From NCBI GenBank assembly GCA_030637845.1, contig DAOWFT010000203.1, positions 1 to 15,612 on the forward strand: a stretch of 15,612 bases of DNA, read 5' to 3'. This stretch comes from Thalassospiraceae bacterium (GTDB taxonomy: Bacteria; Pseudomonadota; Alphaproteobacteria; Rhodospirillales; Magnetovibrionaceae). The notes beneath the pieces were generated by a model. The model saw nothing but the letters and a program-made list of their open reading frames with translations, searched no databases and had not been told where the DNA came from. Both the position numbers and the translations under genes were made by a program. The stretch's first letter is position 1; every line of letters begins with the position of its first letter. This document shows positions 7,248 to 14,509 of the stretch, piece after piece.

Positions 7248-8990
7248 ATGAACCTTTTTAAGCATTTCACCGATGAAGTATCCGCCATTTGCGCAAAACT
7301 TGATGCGCTTGAGGGTCTTGATACATCGCGCATAACGGTTGAAGCGCCGCGTGATGCCAGCCATGGCGATATCACCACCAACGCCGCCATGGTTCTTTGC
7401 AAGGGCGCAAAGATGAAGCCGCGCGATCTGGCTGAAATCCTGAAAGGTGAAATTGAAAAACTGGACGGCGTTACCAGTGCGGAAATAGCCGGGCCCGGTT
7501 TTATTAATTGCAAAATTGATAATGTTTTTTGGCAAGCGCGTCTGGCCGACATACTCAAAGCCGGAACGGATTACGGTAACTCCGCCATAGGTAACGGTAA
7601 AAAAGTAAACGTCGAATACGTATCGGCCAACCCAACAGGGCCGATGCACGTGGGTCATGGCCGCGGTGCGGTGTTTGGCGATGTGTTGGCGTCATTGTTG
7701 CAAAAGGCAGGGTTTGACGTAACCCGCGAATATTATGTTAACGATGCCGGTGCCCAGGTTAATGTGCTGGCCCGTTCGTTGCACCTGCGTTACCGCGAAG
7801 CACTAGGCGAAGACATCGGCGAAATGCCCGAAGGCCTTTACCCCGGTGATTATCTTAAACCGGCGGGCCTTGCATTGGCGAAGCGTGATAATGATAAATG
7901 GAAAGACCTGGCGGAAAGCCAATGGCTGGAACCGTTACGGGTTTTTGCCATTGATGCCATGATGGAGATGATTAAGGACGACCTCAGCGCCGTGGGAATT
8001 TCCCATGATGTATTTACATCAGAACGCAAACTGGTTGGCGCCGGCAAGGTCGATGAGGCGCTGAAGCTCTTAACCGACAACGGCCTCATTTACCAAGGCA
8101 CACTGGAACCGCCCAAGGGACAAAAACCCGACGACTGGGAAGAGCGCGAGCAAACCTTGTTCAGGGCAACTGATTTTGGCGACGACGTTGATCGCCCAGT
8201 GCAAAAATCCGATGGCTCGTGGACATATTTCGCCACCGACATGGCCTATCATCTGGATAAGTTTAATCGCGGCTTTGCAGAGATGATTGATGTCTGGGGG
8301 GCCGATCACGGTGGCTATGTAAAGCGTATGCAGTCTGCGGTTAAGGCATTAACCGACAATAAAGGCACGCTTGATTGCAAGCTTTGCCAAATGGTCAACC
8401 TTATGGATGGGGGCCAGCCGGTAAAAATGTCAAAACGGGCCGGGACGTTTGTAACCCTGCGCGATGTAATTGACGAAGTCGGCAAGGACGTGGTTCGCTT
8501 TATAATGTTGACGCGAAAAAACGATGCCGGGCTTGATTTCGATTTTGCCAAAGTGCGCGAACAATCAAAAGACAACCCGGTTTTTTATGTTCAGTACGCC
8601 CATGCCCGGGCCCATTCGGTGCTGCGTATGGCGGCGGATGAGCTGGGCCCGGACGCGGTTTCCGCCGACAAGGTTCTGGGTGCCGATCTTTCGCTACTGA
8701 ACGATCCTGCTGAAATGTCGCTGATAAAGATGATGGCCGGATGGCCTCGTCTGGTGGAAAGTGCGGCCCAATCCCACGAGCCCCATAGGATGGCATTTTA
8801 TATGTATGATTTGGCAGCAGAGTTCCATCAGTTGTGGAATAAAGGCAAGGAAGACGCCACATTGCGCTTTATACTAAAGGACAACATACCCCTGACCATG
8901 GCGCGATTGGCCCTGATAAGGGCCATGGCCGTGGTAATAGCCTCAGGCTTCGGGGTTTTTGGCGTAACCCCAAGAGAAGAAATGCGTTAA
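7248..8990 (+). CDS. argS: Arginine--tRNA ligase
   Basis: A 580-residue class I aminoacyl-tRNA synthetase (E. coli 577) that charges tRNA-Arg in the cytoplasm. The N-terminal additional domain (roughly 1-90, ending AGPGFIN) is followed by the catalytic core with the HIGH signature as HVGH (134-137) in NPTGPMHVGHGRG. The second signature is KMSKR (393-397) in VKMSKRAGT, and the C-terminal DALR-type anticodon domain ends FGVFGVTPREEMR, as is usual for ArgS. No domain is missing. The ATG at 7248 follows dgt by 10 bases, with AAGATAA as a weak ribosome site, which fits translation coupled to dgt. The SPOR gene begins 24 bases after its stop. Confidence 0.98.
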   Translation: MNLFKHFTDEVSAICAKLDALEGLDTSRITVEAPRDASHGDITTNAAMVLCKGAKMKPRDLAEILKGEIEKLDGVTSAEIAGPGFINCKIDNVFWQARLADILKAGTDYGNSAIGNGKKVNVEYVSANPTGPMHVGHGRGAVFGDVLASLLQKAGFDVTREYYVNDAGAQVNVLARSLHLRYREALGEDIGEMPEGLYPGDYLKPAGLALAKRDNDKWKDLAESQWLEPLRVFAIDAMMEMIKDDLSAVGISHDVFTSERKLVGAGKVDEALKLLTDNGLIYQGTLEPPKGQKPDDWEEREQTLFRATDFGDDVDRPVQKSDGSWTYFATDMAYHLDKFNRGFAEMIDVWGADHGGYVKRMQSAVKALTDNKGTLDCKLCQMVNLMDGGQPVKMSKRAGTFVTLRDVIDEVGKDVVRFIMLTRKNDAGLDFDFAKVREQSKDNPVFYVQYAHARAHSVLRMAADELGPDAVSADKVLGADLSLLNDPAEMSLIKMMAGWPRLVESAAQSHEPHRMAFYMYDLAAEFHQLWNKGKEDATLRFILKDNIPLTMARLALIRAMAVVIASGFGVFGVTPREEMR

Positions 8991-9014
8991 GGTTTTTCCG
9001 CTACAAAGGATGTC

Positions 9015-9857
9015 ATGAGCGAAACCGATTCTAATAATGGCCGGGGAAACACCCCCAACGCTTCCGAATTGCTGGATTTTGAGCCAATGGCAAAATCCTC
9101 ATCTTCCGGGCGCGGTATGGTTATGGGTATTGCCGCCGCCATTTTGTTGGCCGGCGTCGGCGTCGGCGCATTTTTTTACATGGGGGGCGAGGGCGACGTA
9201 AGCACCGCTGGCCCGGTCCCGCTTATTTTGCCGCCTGCGGGCGAGGTAAAGGCGCGTCCGGAAAATCCCGGCGGTATGGCTATCCCTGATCGTGACAAGT
9301 TAGTTTATGGCCGCATTGACGGAACCGCTGATGCACCAAAGTTTGAACGCCTGCTTCCGCCACCGGAAACACCGCTGGAGCCGCCAACCGAGGCACCAAC
9401 CGAAAATATTGTAGAGGCCGCACCGCCGCCGCCCCCAGCAGTAAAAGAAGAGCAAGCCCCGCCGGTAAAAGAACCGGTTGTCCTTGCACCCGCGCCCGCG
9501 CCTGCACCGCCTGCACCCGCTCCTGTTCCCGCACCGCCTGCACCAAAAGCGCCACCGGCCCCGGCAAAACCAGAACCCGTCCCGGCACCGCCAACCCCAA
9601 CTGCCAAGCAGGGCTATATGGTACAGCTTTCGGCGCTTAAAACCGAAGACGCGGCCAAGGCCGAATGGCAACGTATCATCAAACAAAACGGTGATGTTCT
9701 TGGTGGTCTTTCCATGAACATTCAACGTGCCGACCTTGGGGCCAAGGGTATTTTCTTCCGTCTTCGCGGCGCCTATTTGCCGGATAGAAAATCAGCCGAA
9801 GGCATATGCGCCAAGCTTGCAACGCGTAAAGTGGGATGCCTGATAATTGCCCCCTGA
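9015..9857 (+). CDS. Membrane-anchored SPOR-domain protein
   Basis: A 280-residue bitopic inner-membrane protein. About 34 cytoplasmic residues precede one transmembrane helix (about 35-56, Gly/Ala-rich, ending AFFYMGG). A periplasmic linker extremely rich in Pro and Ala (about 114-196) leads to a C-terminal SPOR domain (about 199-280, starting GYMVQLSALKTEDAAKAEW and ending VGCLIIAP). SPOR domains bind denuded glycan strands at septa, so a role in division-site peptidoglycan is expected, by analogy with FtsN- and DedD-type proteins. A specific name is not justified. Two Cys (264 and 275) lie in the domain and could pair. It lies 24 bases after argS and overlaps nagZ by 11 bases, which links it to peptidoglycan recycling. 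The ATG at 9015 follows AAAGGA with a short 4-base spacing. The linker's GC-rich repeats make this the most compositionally biased part of the window. Confidence 0.9.
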   Translation: MSETDSNNGRGNTPNASELLDFEPMAKSSSSGRGMVMGIAAAILLAGVGVGAFFYMGGEGDVSTAGPVPLILPPAGEVKARPENPGGMAIPDRDKLVYGRIDGTADAPKFERLLPPPETPLEPPTEAPTENIVEAAPPPPPAVKEEQAPPVKEPVVLAPAPAPAPPAPAPVPAPPAPKAPPAPAKPEPVPAPPTPTAKQGYMVQLSALKTEDAAKAEWQRIIKQNGDVLGGLSMNIQRADLGAKGIFFRLRGAYLPDRKSAEGICAKLATRKVGCLIIAP

Positions 9858-10938
9858 AAAACAAAAGCGTCCAAATCGTCCACTGGCGGCATTGTTTGGC
9901 TGCGCCGGAACGAAGCTTGGCGCAGAAGAAAAATCATTTTTTAAAGAAATCAACCCCCTTGGCTTTATTATTTTTTCCCGTAACGTGGAAAACCCCACAC
10001 AACTAAAGGCGCTGGTTTCAGATTTGCGCAAAACCGTGGGCCGTGAAAATGCTCCGGTGTTAATAGATCAAGAGGGCGGCAGGGTGGCGCGGCTATCACC
10101 GCCCCATTGGCCAACATTTCCATCAGCCGCGACTTACGCCCGGATATACAAACAAGATAAAAAAAACGGAACCGATGCGGCCTATCTTGGTGGGCAATTA
10201 ATTGGTCACGAGCTTCATCAAATGGGAATAACGGTTGATTGCGCCCCGGTTCTTGATTTGCCTGGGTCTGGCGCCGACCCGATTATTGGTGACCGGGCGT
10301 TTGGCGACAATATCGATACAATAGTTGATCTGGGTCGTGCATTTGCCGAAGGGCTTATGGAAGTTGGCGTCGCACCCGTAATAAAACATATTCCCGGTCA
10401 TGGTCGCGCCTTGGTCGATAGTCATGAAAAACTTCCAATTGTGGGCGCCACAAAAGACGAACTTGAAAAAGACTTTGCCCCATTCAAGGCGCTAAATTAC
10501 ATGGCATGGGCGATGACCGCGCATGTTGTTTATACAGAGATTGATCCCGATAACCCGGCAACATTTTCTGCCGAAATTATTGAAAATGTAATTCGCAAAC
10601 AAATCGGCTTTCGCGGTTTTCTGGTTTCTGACGATCTGTCCATGAAGGCGCTTGCCAATACTTCGGCCAGCACCATGAAACAACGCGCCAGTAGGGCGCT
10701 GGCAGCCGGTTGCGATGCGGTATTGCATTGCAATGGCGATATGGGCGAAATGATTGAGGTCGCATCCGGTTGCGAACAAATGTCGGGGCCAAAATGGGCG
10801 CGCTTTGCCTTGGGCAACTTGCAGCGTCATCTGGCCGGCATTGAGGACAAAGAAGATGAAAGCGAAGTCTTTGATTTGACCAAGGCAAAAAACAGTTTTG
10901 ATGAATTGATAAATACGGTGCGCAAGGATAATGGGTGA
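9847..10938 (+). CDS. nagZ: Beta-N-acetylhexosaminidase (peptidoglycan recycling)
   Basis: A glycoside hydrolase family 3 enzyme of 363 residues (E. coli NagZ 341) that removes GlcNAc from anhydromuropeptides in the cytoplasm. Signatures are LIDQEGGRVARL (72-83), KHIPGHG (180-186) with the NagZ-specific DSH loop (Asp191, His193, the acid/base His) and the nucleophile motif SDDLSM with Asp262. The start is TTG at 9847. An in-frame TAA occupies 9844-9846, no ATG or GTG occurs before the conserved ALFGCAG strand, and the alternatives (CTG 9883, TTG 9892) would leave almost nothing before that strand. The start lies 11 bases inside the SPOR gene, in another frame, so translational coupling is likely. 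The stop overlaps the start of the M50 protease gene. There is no signal peptide, as expected for cytoplasmic NagZ. Confidence 0.95.
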   Translation: MPPEKQKRPNRPLAALFGCAGTKLGAEEKSFFKEINPLGFIIFSRNVENPTQLKALVSDLRKTVGRENAPVLIDQEGGRVARLSPPHWPTFPSAATYARIYKQDKKNGTDAAYLGGQLIGHELHQMGITVDCAPVLDLPGSGADPIIGDRAFGDNIDTIVDLGRAFAEGLMEVGVAPVIKHIPGHGRALVDSHEKLPIVGATKDELEKDFAPFKALNYMAWAMTAHVVYTEIDPDNPATFSAEIIENVIRKQIGFRGFLVSDDLSMKALANTSASTMKQRASRALAAGCDAVLHCNGDMGEMIEVASGCEQMSGPKWARFALGNLQRHLAGIEDKEDESEVFDLTKAKNSFDELINTVRKDNG

Positions 10939-11641
10939 ACTAATGGGCGACACGGATTTTAGTGCCATGATGGTTACCGCTTCGGTTTGGGTTCTGCCCA
11001 TTCTGTTGGCCGTAACATTACACGAAGCTGCCCACGGCTGGGTCGCATGGAAGCTGGGCGATGATACCGCCTACCGGGCGGGCCGGGTAACGTTTAACCC
11101 CATCAGTCATATTGACCTGTTTGGCACCATAATTATGCCGTTTTTGGTGTTGGTCCCCTCGGTCGGCAAATACATGTTTGGATTCGCAAAACCGGTCCCG
11201 GTTAACTTTTTGGCCCTTGGCCGACCCCGCCGGGACATGGTTTTGGTGGCCGCAGCCGGCCCCGGGGCAAATATTATTATTGCCACTTTTTCGGCTTTTT
11301 TACTTAATTGGGCGCATTTTGTGCCCGAGCCGTATGTTACCTGGGTCGCATCCAACTTATTGATTTCAATGCATATTAACGTAATTCTGGCGGTATTTAA
11401 CCTGCTTCCGCTGCCACCATTGGATGGTGGGCGCATAGCCGTGGGTGTGCTACCACAGCCGTTTTCGGGGCTACTTTCTAGGCTTGAGAAGATGGGCTTT
11501 CTGATTATTATCTTCGCGTTGTTTATACTTCCGTGGATTGGTGGCAAAATCGGTGTTGACCTCAACGTTATATGGTGGCTGGTGGGGGCGCCTGCCGAGT
11601 ACATTGTAAATGCCATAGCCTGGATTACCGGACTAACCTGA
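10931..11641 (+). CDS. Site-2 protease family (M50) membrane metalloprotease
   Basis: A 236-residue polytopic membrane protein with the M50 zinc motif HEAAH (His31, Glu32, His35) in the first membrane segment. The second signature, NLLPLPPLDGGR, supplies the third zinc ligand Asp165. Further hydrophobic segments lie around 62-77, 103-128, 138-160 and 188-204. By family it cleaves substrates within the membrane. It is the compact type without a PDZ domain, so it is not RseP, and its substrate is unknown. Two in-frame starts are possible: ATG 10931, which overlaps the nagZ stop by 8 bases, and ATG 10943, which is better spaced from GGGTGA. The difference is 4 residues. Linkage of such proteases to scpA/scpB also occurs in other bacteria, so the position is probably not random. 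Confidence 0.9.
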   Translation: MGELMGDTDFSAMMVTASVWVLPILLAVTLHEAAHGWVAWKLGDDTAYRAGRVTFNPISHIDLFGTIIMPFLVLVPSVGKYMFGFAKPVPVNFLALGRPRRDMVLVAAAGPGANIIIATFSAFLLNWAHFVPEPYVTWVASNLLISMHINVILAVFNLLPLPPLDGGRIAVGVLPQPFSGLLSRLEKMGFLIIIFALFILPWIGGKIGVDLNVIWWLVGAPAEYIVNAIAWITGLT

Positions 11642-11678
11642 AAAACCACCTTACTTGAAAGACTTTATTATTTAAAAG

Positions 11679-12560
11679 ATGGGCATTAAGATGCAAAGCG
11701 AAGAACCGACCGTACCGGATTTTGAAGAAATAGACATTCCGGAGGGATCAAGCCTTTCACCGTTTATGGTTGACGTCGAAGGCTTTGAAGGCCCGATTGA
11801 TGTGCTGCTTACATTGGCTCGCGATCAAAAGGTCGACCTTGTTCATATTTCGATTGTCAAACTGGCTGATCAGTATCTGGAGTTTGTGGCTGAGGCGCGG
11901 CAAACAAATCTGGAATTGGCAGCTGATTATCTTGTCATGGCCGCGTGGCTGGCATACCTGAAATCACGATTGTTATTGCCCGATCTTTCCAGCGAAGAAG
12001 AACCAACCGGGGCAGAGCTGGCAGCGGCACTGCAATTTCAACTTCGTCGCCTCCAATCAATGCAGGAAGCGGGCAGTAAACTGATGGCATTGCCCCGCCT
12101 GAAACATGATTTCTTTGCCAGAGGCGAACCAGAGAGATTTACCACAACCGCAAACACTATTTTTGAATCTACGCTGCATGATCTTATTTCGGCTTATTCA
12201 TTCAATCATTTGCGCAAGGAAAGGGGAAAGTCCCTTCACATCGAAGCGTCGTGGGATTTGCATTCAGTCGAAGAGGCGGTCGTGAGGCTGCGTAGCATGA
12301 TTGGTTATGCACCGGACTGGCGGCAGCTATTTAGTTTTTTACCCGATGACATTGCCAATCCGCTTACGCGCCGCTCAGCAACCGCCAGCACATTTGTGGC
12401 CGCGCTTGAGCTCGCAAAAGCGGGAAGAATTAAATTGCGTCAGACAAATACATTTGGCCCAATTGAAATGCTTACAACCGAACGGTGGGATGCGCCAGAA
12501 GATGAAATTATAAAAGATGAAGCAGATGACATCTCAACCGATCAACAAGAACAAAATTAA
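11679..12560 (+). CDS. scpA: Segregation and condensation protein A (kleisin)
   Basis: A 293-residue kleisin that bridges the heads of SMC and recruits ScpB in the bacterial condensin complex, aiding chromosome compaction and segregation. The diagnostic N-terminal block is clear: DVEGFEGPIDVLLTLARDQKVDL at about residues 29-51 (here split from its continuation, VHISIVKLADQYLEF), then an amphipathic helix ending YLVMAAWLAYLKSRLLLP. The C-terminal winged-helix region, around ATASTFVAALELAKAGRIKLRQ in two pieces, binds the SMC head. An acidic tail follows. The ATG at 11679 and an in-frame ATG at 11691 are both plausible; neither has a strong ribosome site. The gene begins 37 bases after the M50 gene, and scpB begins 24 bases after its stop, the usual pairing. 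Confidence 0.95.
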   Translation: MGIKMQSEEPTVPDFEEIDIPEGSSLSPFMVDVEGFEGPIDVLLTLARDQKVDLVHISIVKLADQYLEFVAEARQTNLELAADYLVMAAWLAYLKSRLLLPDLSSEEEPTGAELAAALQFQLRRLQSMQEAGSKLMALPRLKHDFFARGEPERFTTTANTIFESTLHDLISAYSFNHLRKERGKSLHIEASWDLHSVEEAVVRLRSMIGYAPDWRQLFSFLPDDIANPLTRRSATASTFVAALELAKAGRIKLRQTNTFGPIEMLTTERWDAPEDEIIKDEADDISTDQQEQN

Positions 12561-12584
12561 CAAACCGGAATTGAATAACCTGAT

Positions 12585-13559
12585 ATGAGCAAAACCGACA
12601 CCACCACAAACACCAATGCAGCCCCTGAACCGGTTGAAAGCGATTTTGACGAAATGGCCAATGACACCGTCGATGATATCGAAAAGCAAAATTTAAAAGA
12701 GCTTAACCCCGAGCACGCTCGCTTGCTTGAGGCGGCGCTGTTTGCATCAAATGCGCCCATAACCGAACGCGCCCTTTCGCGCAGGCTGCCCGATGGTGCA
12801 AATTTAAAACAATTGCTCAAGTCGCTACGTGAATTTTACGAAGGTCGCGGGGTTAATCTTGTTCGCCGCGGTGGGCTGTGGGCTTTCAGGACAGCACCTG
12901 ATCTGGGTGCGCAGCTAAATGTTGAAATAGATGTTGGGCGCAAACTTTCGCGCGCAGCCATCGAAACACTTTCCATCATTGCCTATCACCAGCCGGTTAC
13001 CCGTGGCGAAATAGAAGAAATTCGCGGGGTATCTTTAAGTAAGGGGACCCTTGACCTTCTTTTCGACGAGGGCTGGATAAAACCACGCGGACGAAGAGAC
13101 GTTCCCGGCCACCCGATGCAGTGGGGGACGACGGATGAGTTTCTCGACGGCTTCTCGCTTGAAAGCGTTAAAGACCTTCCCGGTTTGCAGGAACTTCGGG
13201 CAATGGGTCTTCTTGATGCCCGTCCTGCGCTTGAGGCCTATAGTGTGCGCGGTGATATAGGGGCCAGCTCTGCCGATGGGGGCGAAGTGGAAATCTCGGA
13301 ATCAGTCGTCGTTCGCGCTGAGCGATCAGACGAAGATTATGATGCAGAAATGGCCGATGGCGATGAAGCCAGCGGCGAGACAGGGTTAATGGCATCCACA
13401 CACCAGAGCGAGGCTGCGGCTACGGCAAAAGCCACGGGTGAAAAATCCGTCAAAACATCCACCCAGCTGGATGATGCCATGGGCGCCGTGGCCGAGGCTG
13501 TCAAAAGCGCCGCTCAGGCTATGGAGCGGGAAACCGCCGCTGACGAAGACTCTGATTAA
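12585..13559 (+). CDS. scpB: Segregation and condensation protein B with long acidic C-terminal extension
   Basis: Partner of ScpA in the SMC-ScpAB condensin. After a variable acidic N-terminus (about 1-42), the two winged-helix modules run from LLEAALFASNAP (about 48) to about residue 218. They include the conserved stretches AIETLSIIAYHQPVTRGEIE and RGVSLSKGTLDLLFDEGWI. The canonical domain ends near GLLDARPALEAY. The remaining 105 or so residues are low-complexity and rich in Ala, Glu, Asp and Ser, probably disordered. At 324 residues this is clearly longer than the ScpB of B. subtilis (197). The ATG at 12585 has only a weak ribosome site; an in-frame ATG at residue 24 is an alternative. 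A 12-base tandem repeat at the stop places a second in-frame TAA at 13569-13571. Confidence 0.94.
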   Translation: MSKTDTTTNTNAAPEPVESDFDEMANDTVDDIEKQNLKELNPEHARLLEAALFASNAPITERALSRRLPDGANLKQLLKSLREFYEGRGVNLVRRGGLWAFRTAPDLGAQLNVEIDVGRKLSRAAIETLSIIAYHQPVTRGEIEEIRGVSLSKGTLDLLFDEGWIKPRGRRDVPGHPMQWGTTDEFLDGFSLESVKDLPGLQELRAMGLLDARPALEAYSVRGDIGASSADGGEVEISESVVVRAERSDEDYDAEMADGDEASGETGLMASTHQSEAAATAKATGEKSVKTSTQLDDAMGAVAEAVKSAAQAMERETAADEDSD

Positions 13560-13574
13560 GGTTCTGATTAAGGC
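13551..13574 (+). repeat. 12-bp tandem duplication across the scpB stop codon
   Basis: TCTGATTAAGGT is followed directly by TCTGATTAAGGC. The first copy contains the scpB stop and the second repeats it in the same frame, so readthrough would add only four residues. It looks like a recent slippage duplication with little consequence. Confidence 0.75.
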
Positions 13575-13578
13575 TCAA

Positions 13579-13641
13579 ATGAAGAATGACGGCCATATTG
13601 CCCCCCCAGAGGCAATCTGTCATTATCCGCCAAGATTTTAA
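13579..13641 (+). CDS. Possible 20-codon ORF in the scpB-tatA gap
   Basis: ATG at 13579 follows AAGG (13570-13573) by 5 bases and opens a 20-codon frame (begins MKNDGHIAPP, ends TAA 13639-13641). The ribosome site is created in part by the tandem duplication. It overlaps a two-stem inverted repeat, so a leader-peptide role for tatABC is conceivable. I do not recognise the peptide, and ORFs this short arise easily by chance. Confidence 0.12.
   Translation: MKNDGHIAPPEAICHYPPRF
13585..13624 (+). repeat. Two-stem inverted repeat between scpB and tatA
   Basis: The outer stem AATGAC (13585-13590) pairs with GTCATT (13619-13624), and the inner stem ATTGCC (13597-13602) pairs with GGCAAT (13611-13616). 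The apical loop is 8 bases (CCCCCAGA) and the asymmetric internal loop is 6 by 2. No T-run follows, so it is not a standard terminator. It could be an RNA processing or stability element separating scpAB from tatABC. Confidence 0.4.
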
Positions 13642-13668
13642 GTAATTGATGAAAAGAGAGAAATAATA

Positions 13669-13890
13669 ATGGGTGCGTTTGGTATTTGGCAATGGGTTGT
13701 GGTTCTTGCGATTGTGCTGCTGCTTTTTGGTGGCCGCGGTAAAATTTCCGCTCTTATGGGTGATTTCGGCAAGGGTCTGCGCTCGTTCAAAAAGGGGCTT
13801 AAAGACGGTGAAGGCGAAGCGGCCGATAGCGATGAAAAAAAACCGATTGAAGATGAATCTGATAAAAAAGAATCCGATAAAAAAGAATAA
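13669..13890 (+). CDS. tatA: Sec-independent protein translocase subunit TatA
   Basis: A 73-residue subunit that oligomerises into the membrane-permeating part of the twin-arginine translocase. It has a short periplasmic N-terminus (MGAFGIWQW), one transmembrane helix (about 6-20), the hinge FGGRGKIS, and an amphipathic helix with Phe and Gly at the TatA positions (LMGDFGKGLRSFKKGLKDG). A charged tail follows, containing a tandem ESDKK pair. FGGRGKIS is the alphaproteobacterial form of the more usual FGxxKLP. The ATG at 13669 has AAAGAGAG upstream. It is followed by tatB and tatC in the usual order, though with a 118-base gap before tatB. Confidence 0.95.
   Translation: MGAFGIWQWVVVLAIVLLLFGGRGKISALMGDFGKGLRSFKKGLKDGEGEAADSDEKKPIEDESDKKESDKKE
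13855..13884 (+). repeat. Tandem 15-bp repeat in the tatA tail
   Basis: Two copies of a 15-base unit (GAATCTGATAAAAAA, then the same with TCC for TCT) encode ESDKK twice at the C-terminus of TatA, followed by a final Glu. The A-runs suggest slippage. TatA tails vary in length and are usually dispensable for transport. Confidence 0.8.
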
Positions 13891-14008
13891 AATTAATATC
13901 GGCATTTCGGTTTTTGGTTAACCTTCGTCGCCACGTCTCCGGCAGTTATTGTGCAGGGTGAGTTGGCATTTTCTTTTAATAGGCTTTTAGGGTGATGGGT
14001 ATTCGGCC

Positions 14009-14503
14009 ATGTTCGATATCGGATGGCAGGAAATATTTATTGTCGGGATTCTCGCACTTATTGTTGTGGGACCAAAAGACCTGCCGCAAGCGGTTCGCAC
14101 CATATCGCAGTGGGTCAGAAAAGCACGGGCAATGGCAAACGAATTTCAGGGCGGCGTCAACGAAATGATACGCGAAGCCGAACTGGACGACATCAAAAAA
14201 CAAATCACCGATGTGAAGTCGTTTGACCTTCAATCTGAACTTGAAAAAAACATCGACCCCAGCGGCGAAATAGCGGACGGACTTGGTCTTGATAAGGCCC
14301 CCATGGACGAAGAGGCCGAGGGTCTGTCCAGCAAGGAACCAAACACCAGCAGCAAAGAGTCAGGCGAAGCACCAAGCGAAGGGCCAATCGCCGAAACCTA
14401 CGGTAATAAACAATCCGTTCCGGTTACCGGAACCGATAACAACCAAGACGAACCGGACGATGACGTTATGCCGGTCAGCTCCGATAACCTGAAAAACGGA
14501 TAA
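14009..14503 (+). CDS. tatB: Sec-independent protein translocase subunit TatB
   Basis: A 164-residue subunit that forms the twin-arginine signal receptor with TatC. The signature N-terminus is present: MFDIGWQEI with Glu8, one transmembrane helix (about 5-21), then VVGPKDLPQAVRTISQW and an amphipathic helix running to about residue 65 (EMIREAELDDIKKQI). The last 90 or so residues are a low-complexity acidic and Ser/Glu-rich tail with no recognised domain, typical of TatB. The ATG at 14009 has AGGGTGATGGG at 13989-13999. tatC begins 6 bases after its stop. Confidence 0.95.
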   Translation: MFDIGWQEIFIVGILALIVVGPKDLPQAVRTISQWVRKARAMANEFQGGVNEMIREAELDDIKKQITDVKSFDLQSELEKNIDPSGEIADGLGLDKAPMDEEAEGLSSKEPNTSSKESGEAPSEGPIAETYGNKQSVPVTGTDNNQDEPDDDVMPVSSDNLKNG

Positions 14504-14509
14504 GCTATC

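Noticed and set aside
6999..7658. A 219-codon minus-strand open frame across the dgt-argS junction
   Set aside because: It overlaps two well-supported genes and has no family resemblance or ribosome site.
9280..9725. Several minus-strand open frames opposite the SPOR gene with Gly-rich or Cys/Arg-rich products
   Set aside because: They are the antisense of the Pro/Ala codon repeats (CCG/GCA read as CGG/TGC). Low-complexity coding bias explains the absence of stops.
11107..11649. A 180-codon minus-strand open frame opposite the M50 protease gene
   Set aside because: The plus strand carries HEAAH and LDGG motifs with membrane helices in sensible places; the antisense product shows nothing recognisable.
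13891..14008. Promoter or terminator in the 118-base tatA-tatB gap
   Set aside because: Only a GGTTAACC palindrome (13916-13923) and poor hexamer matches are present. Beyond the tatB ribosome site I see nothing supportable.
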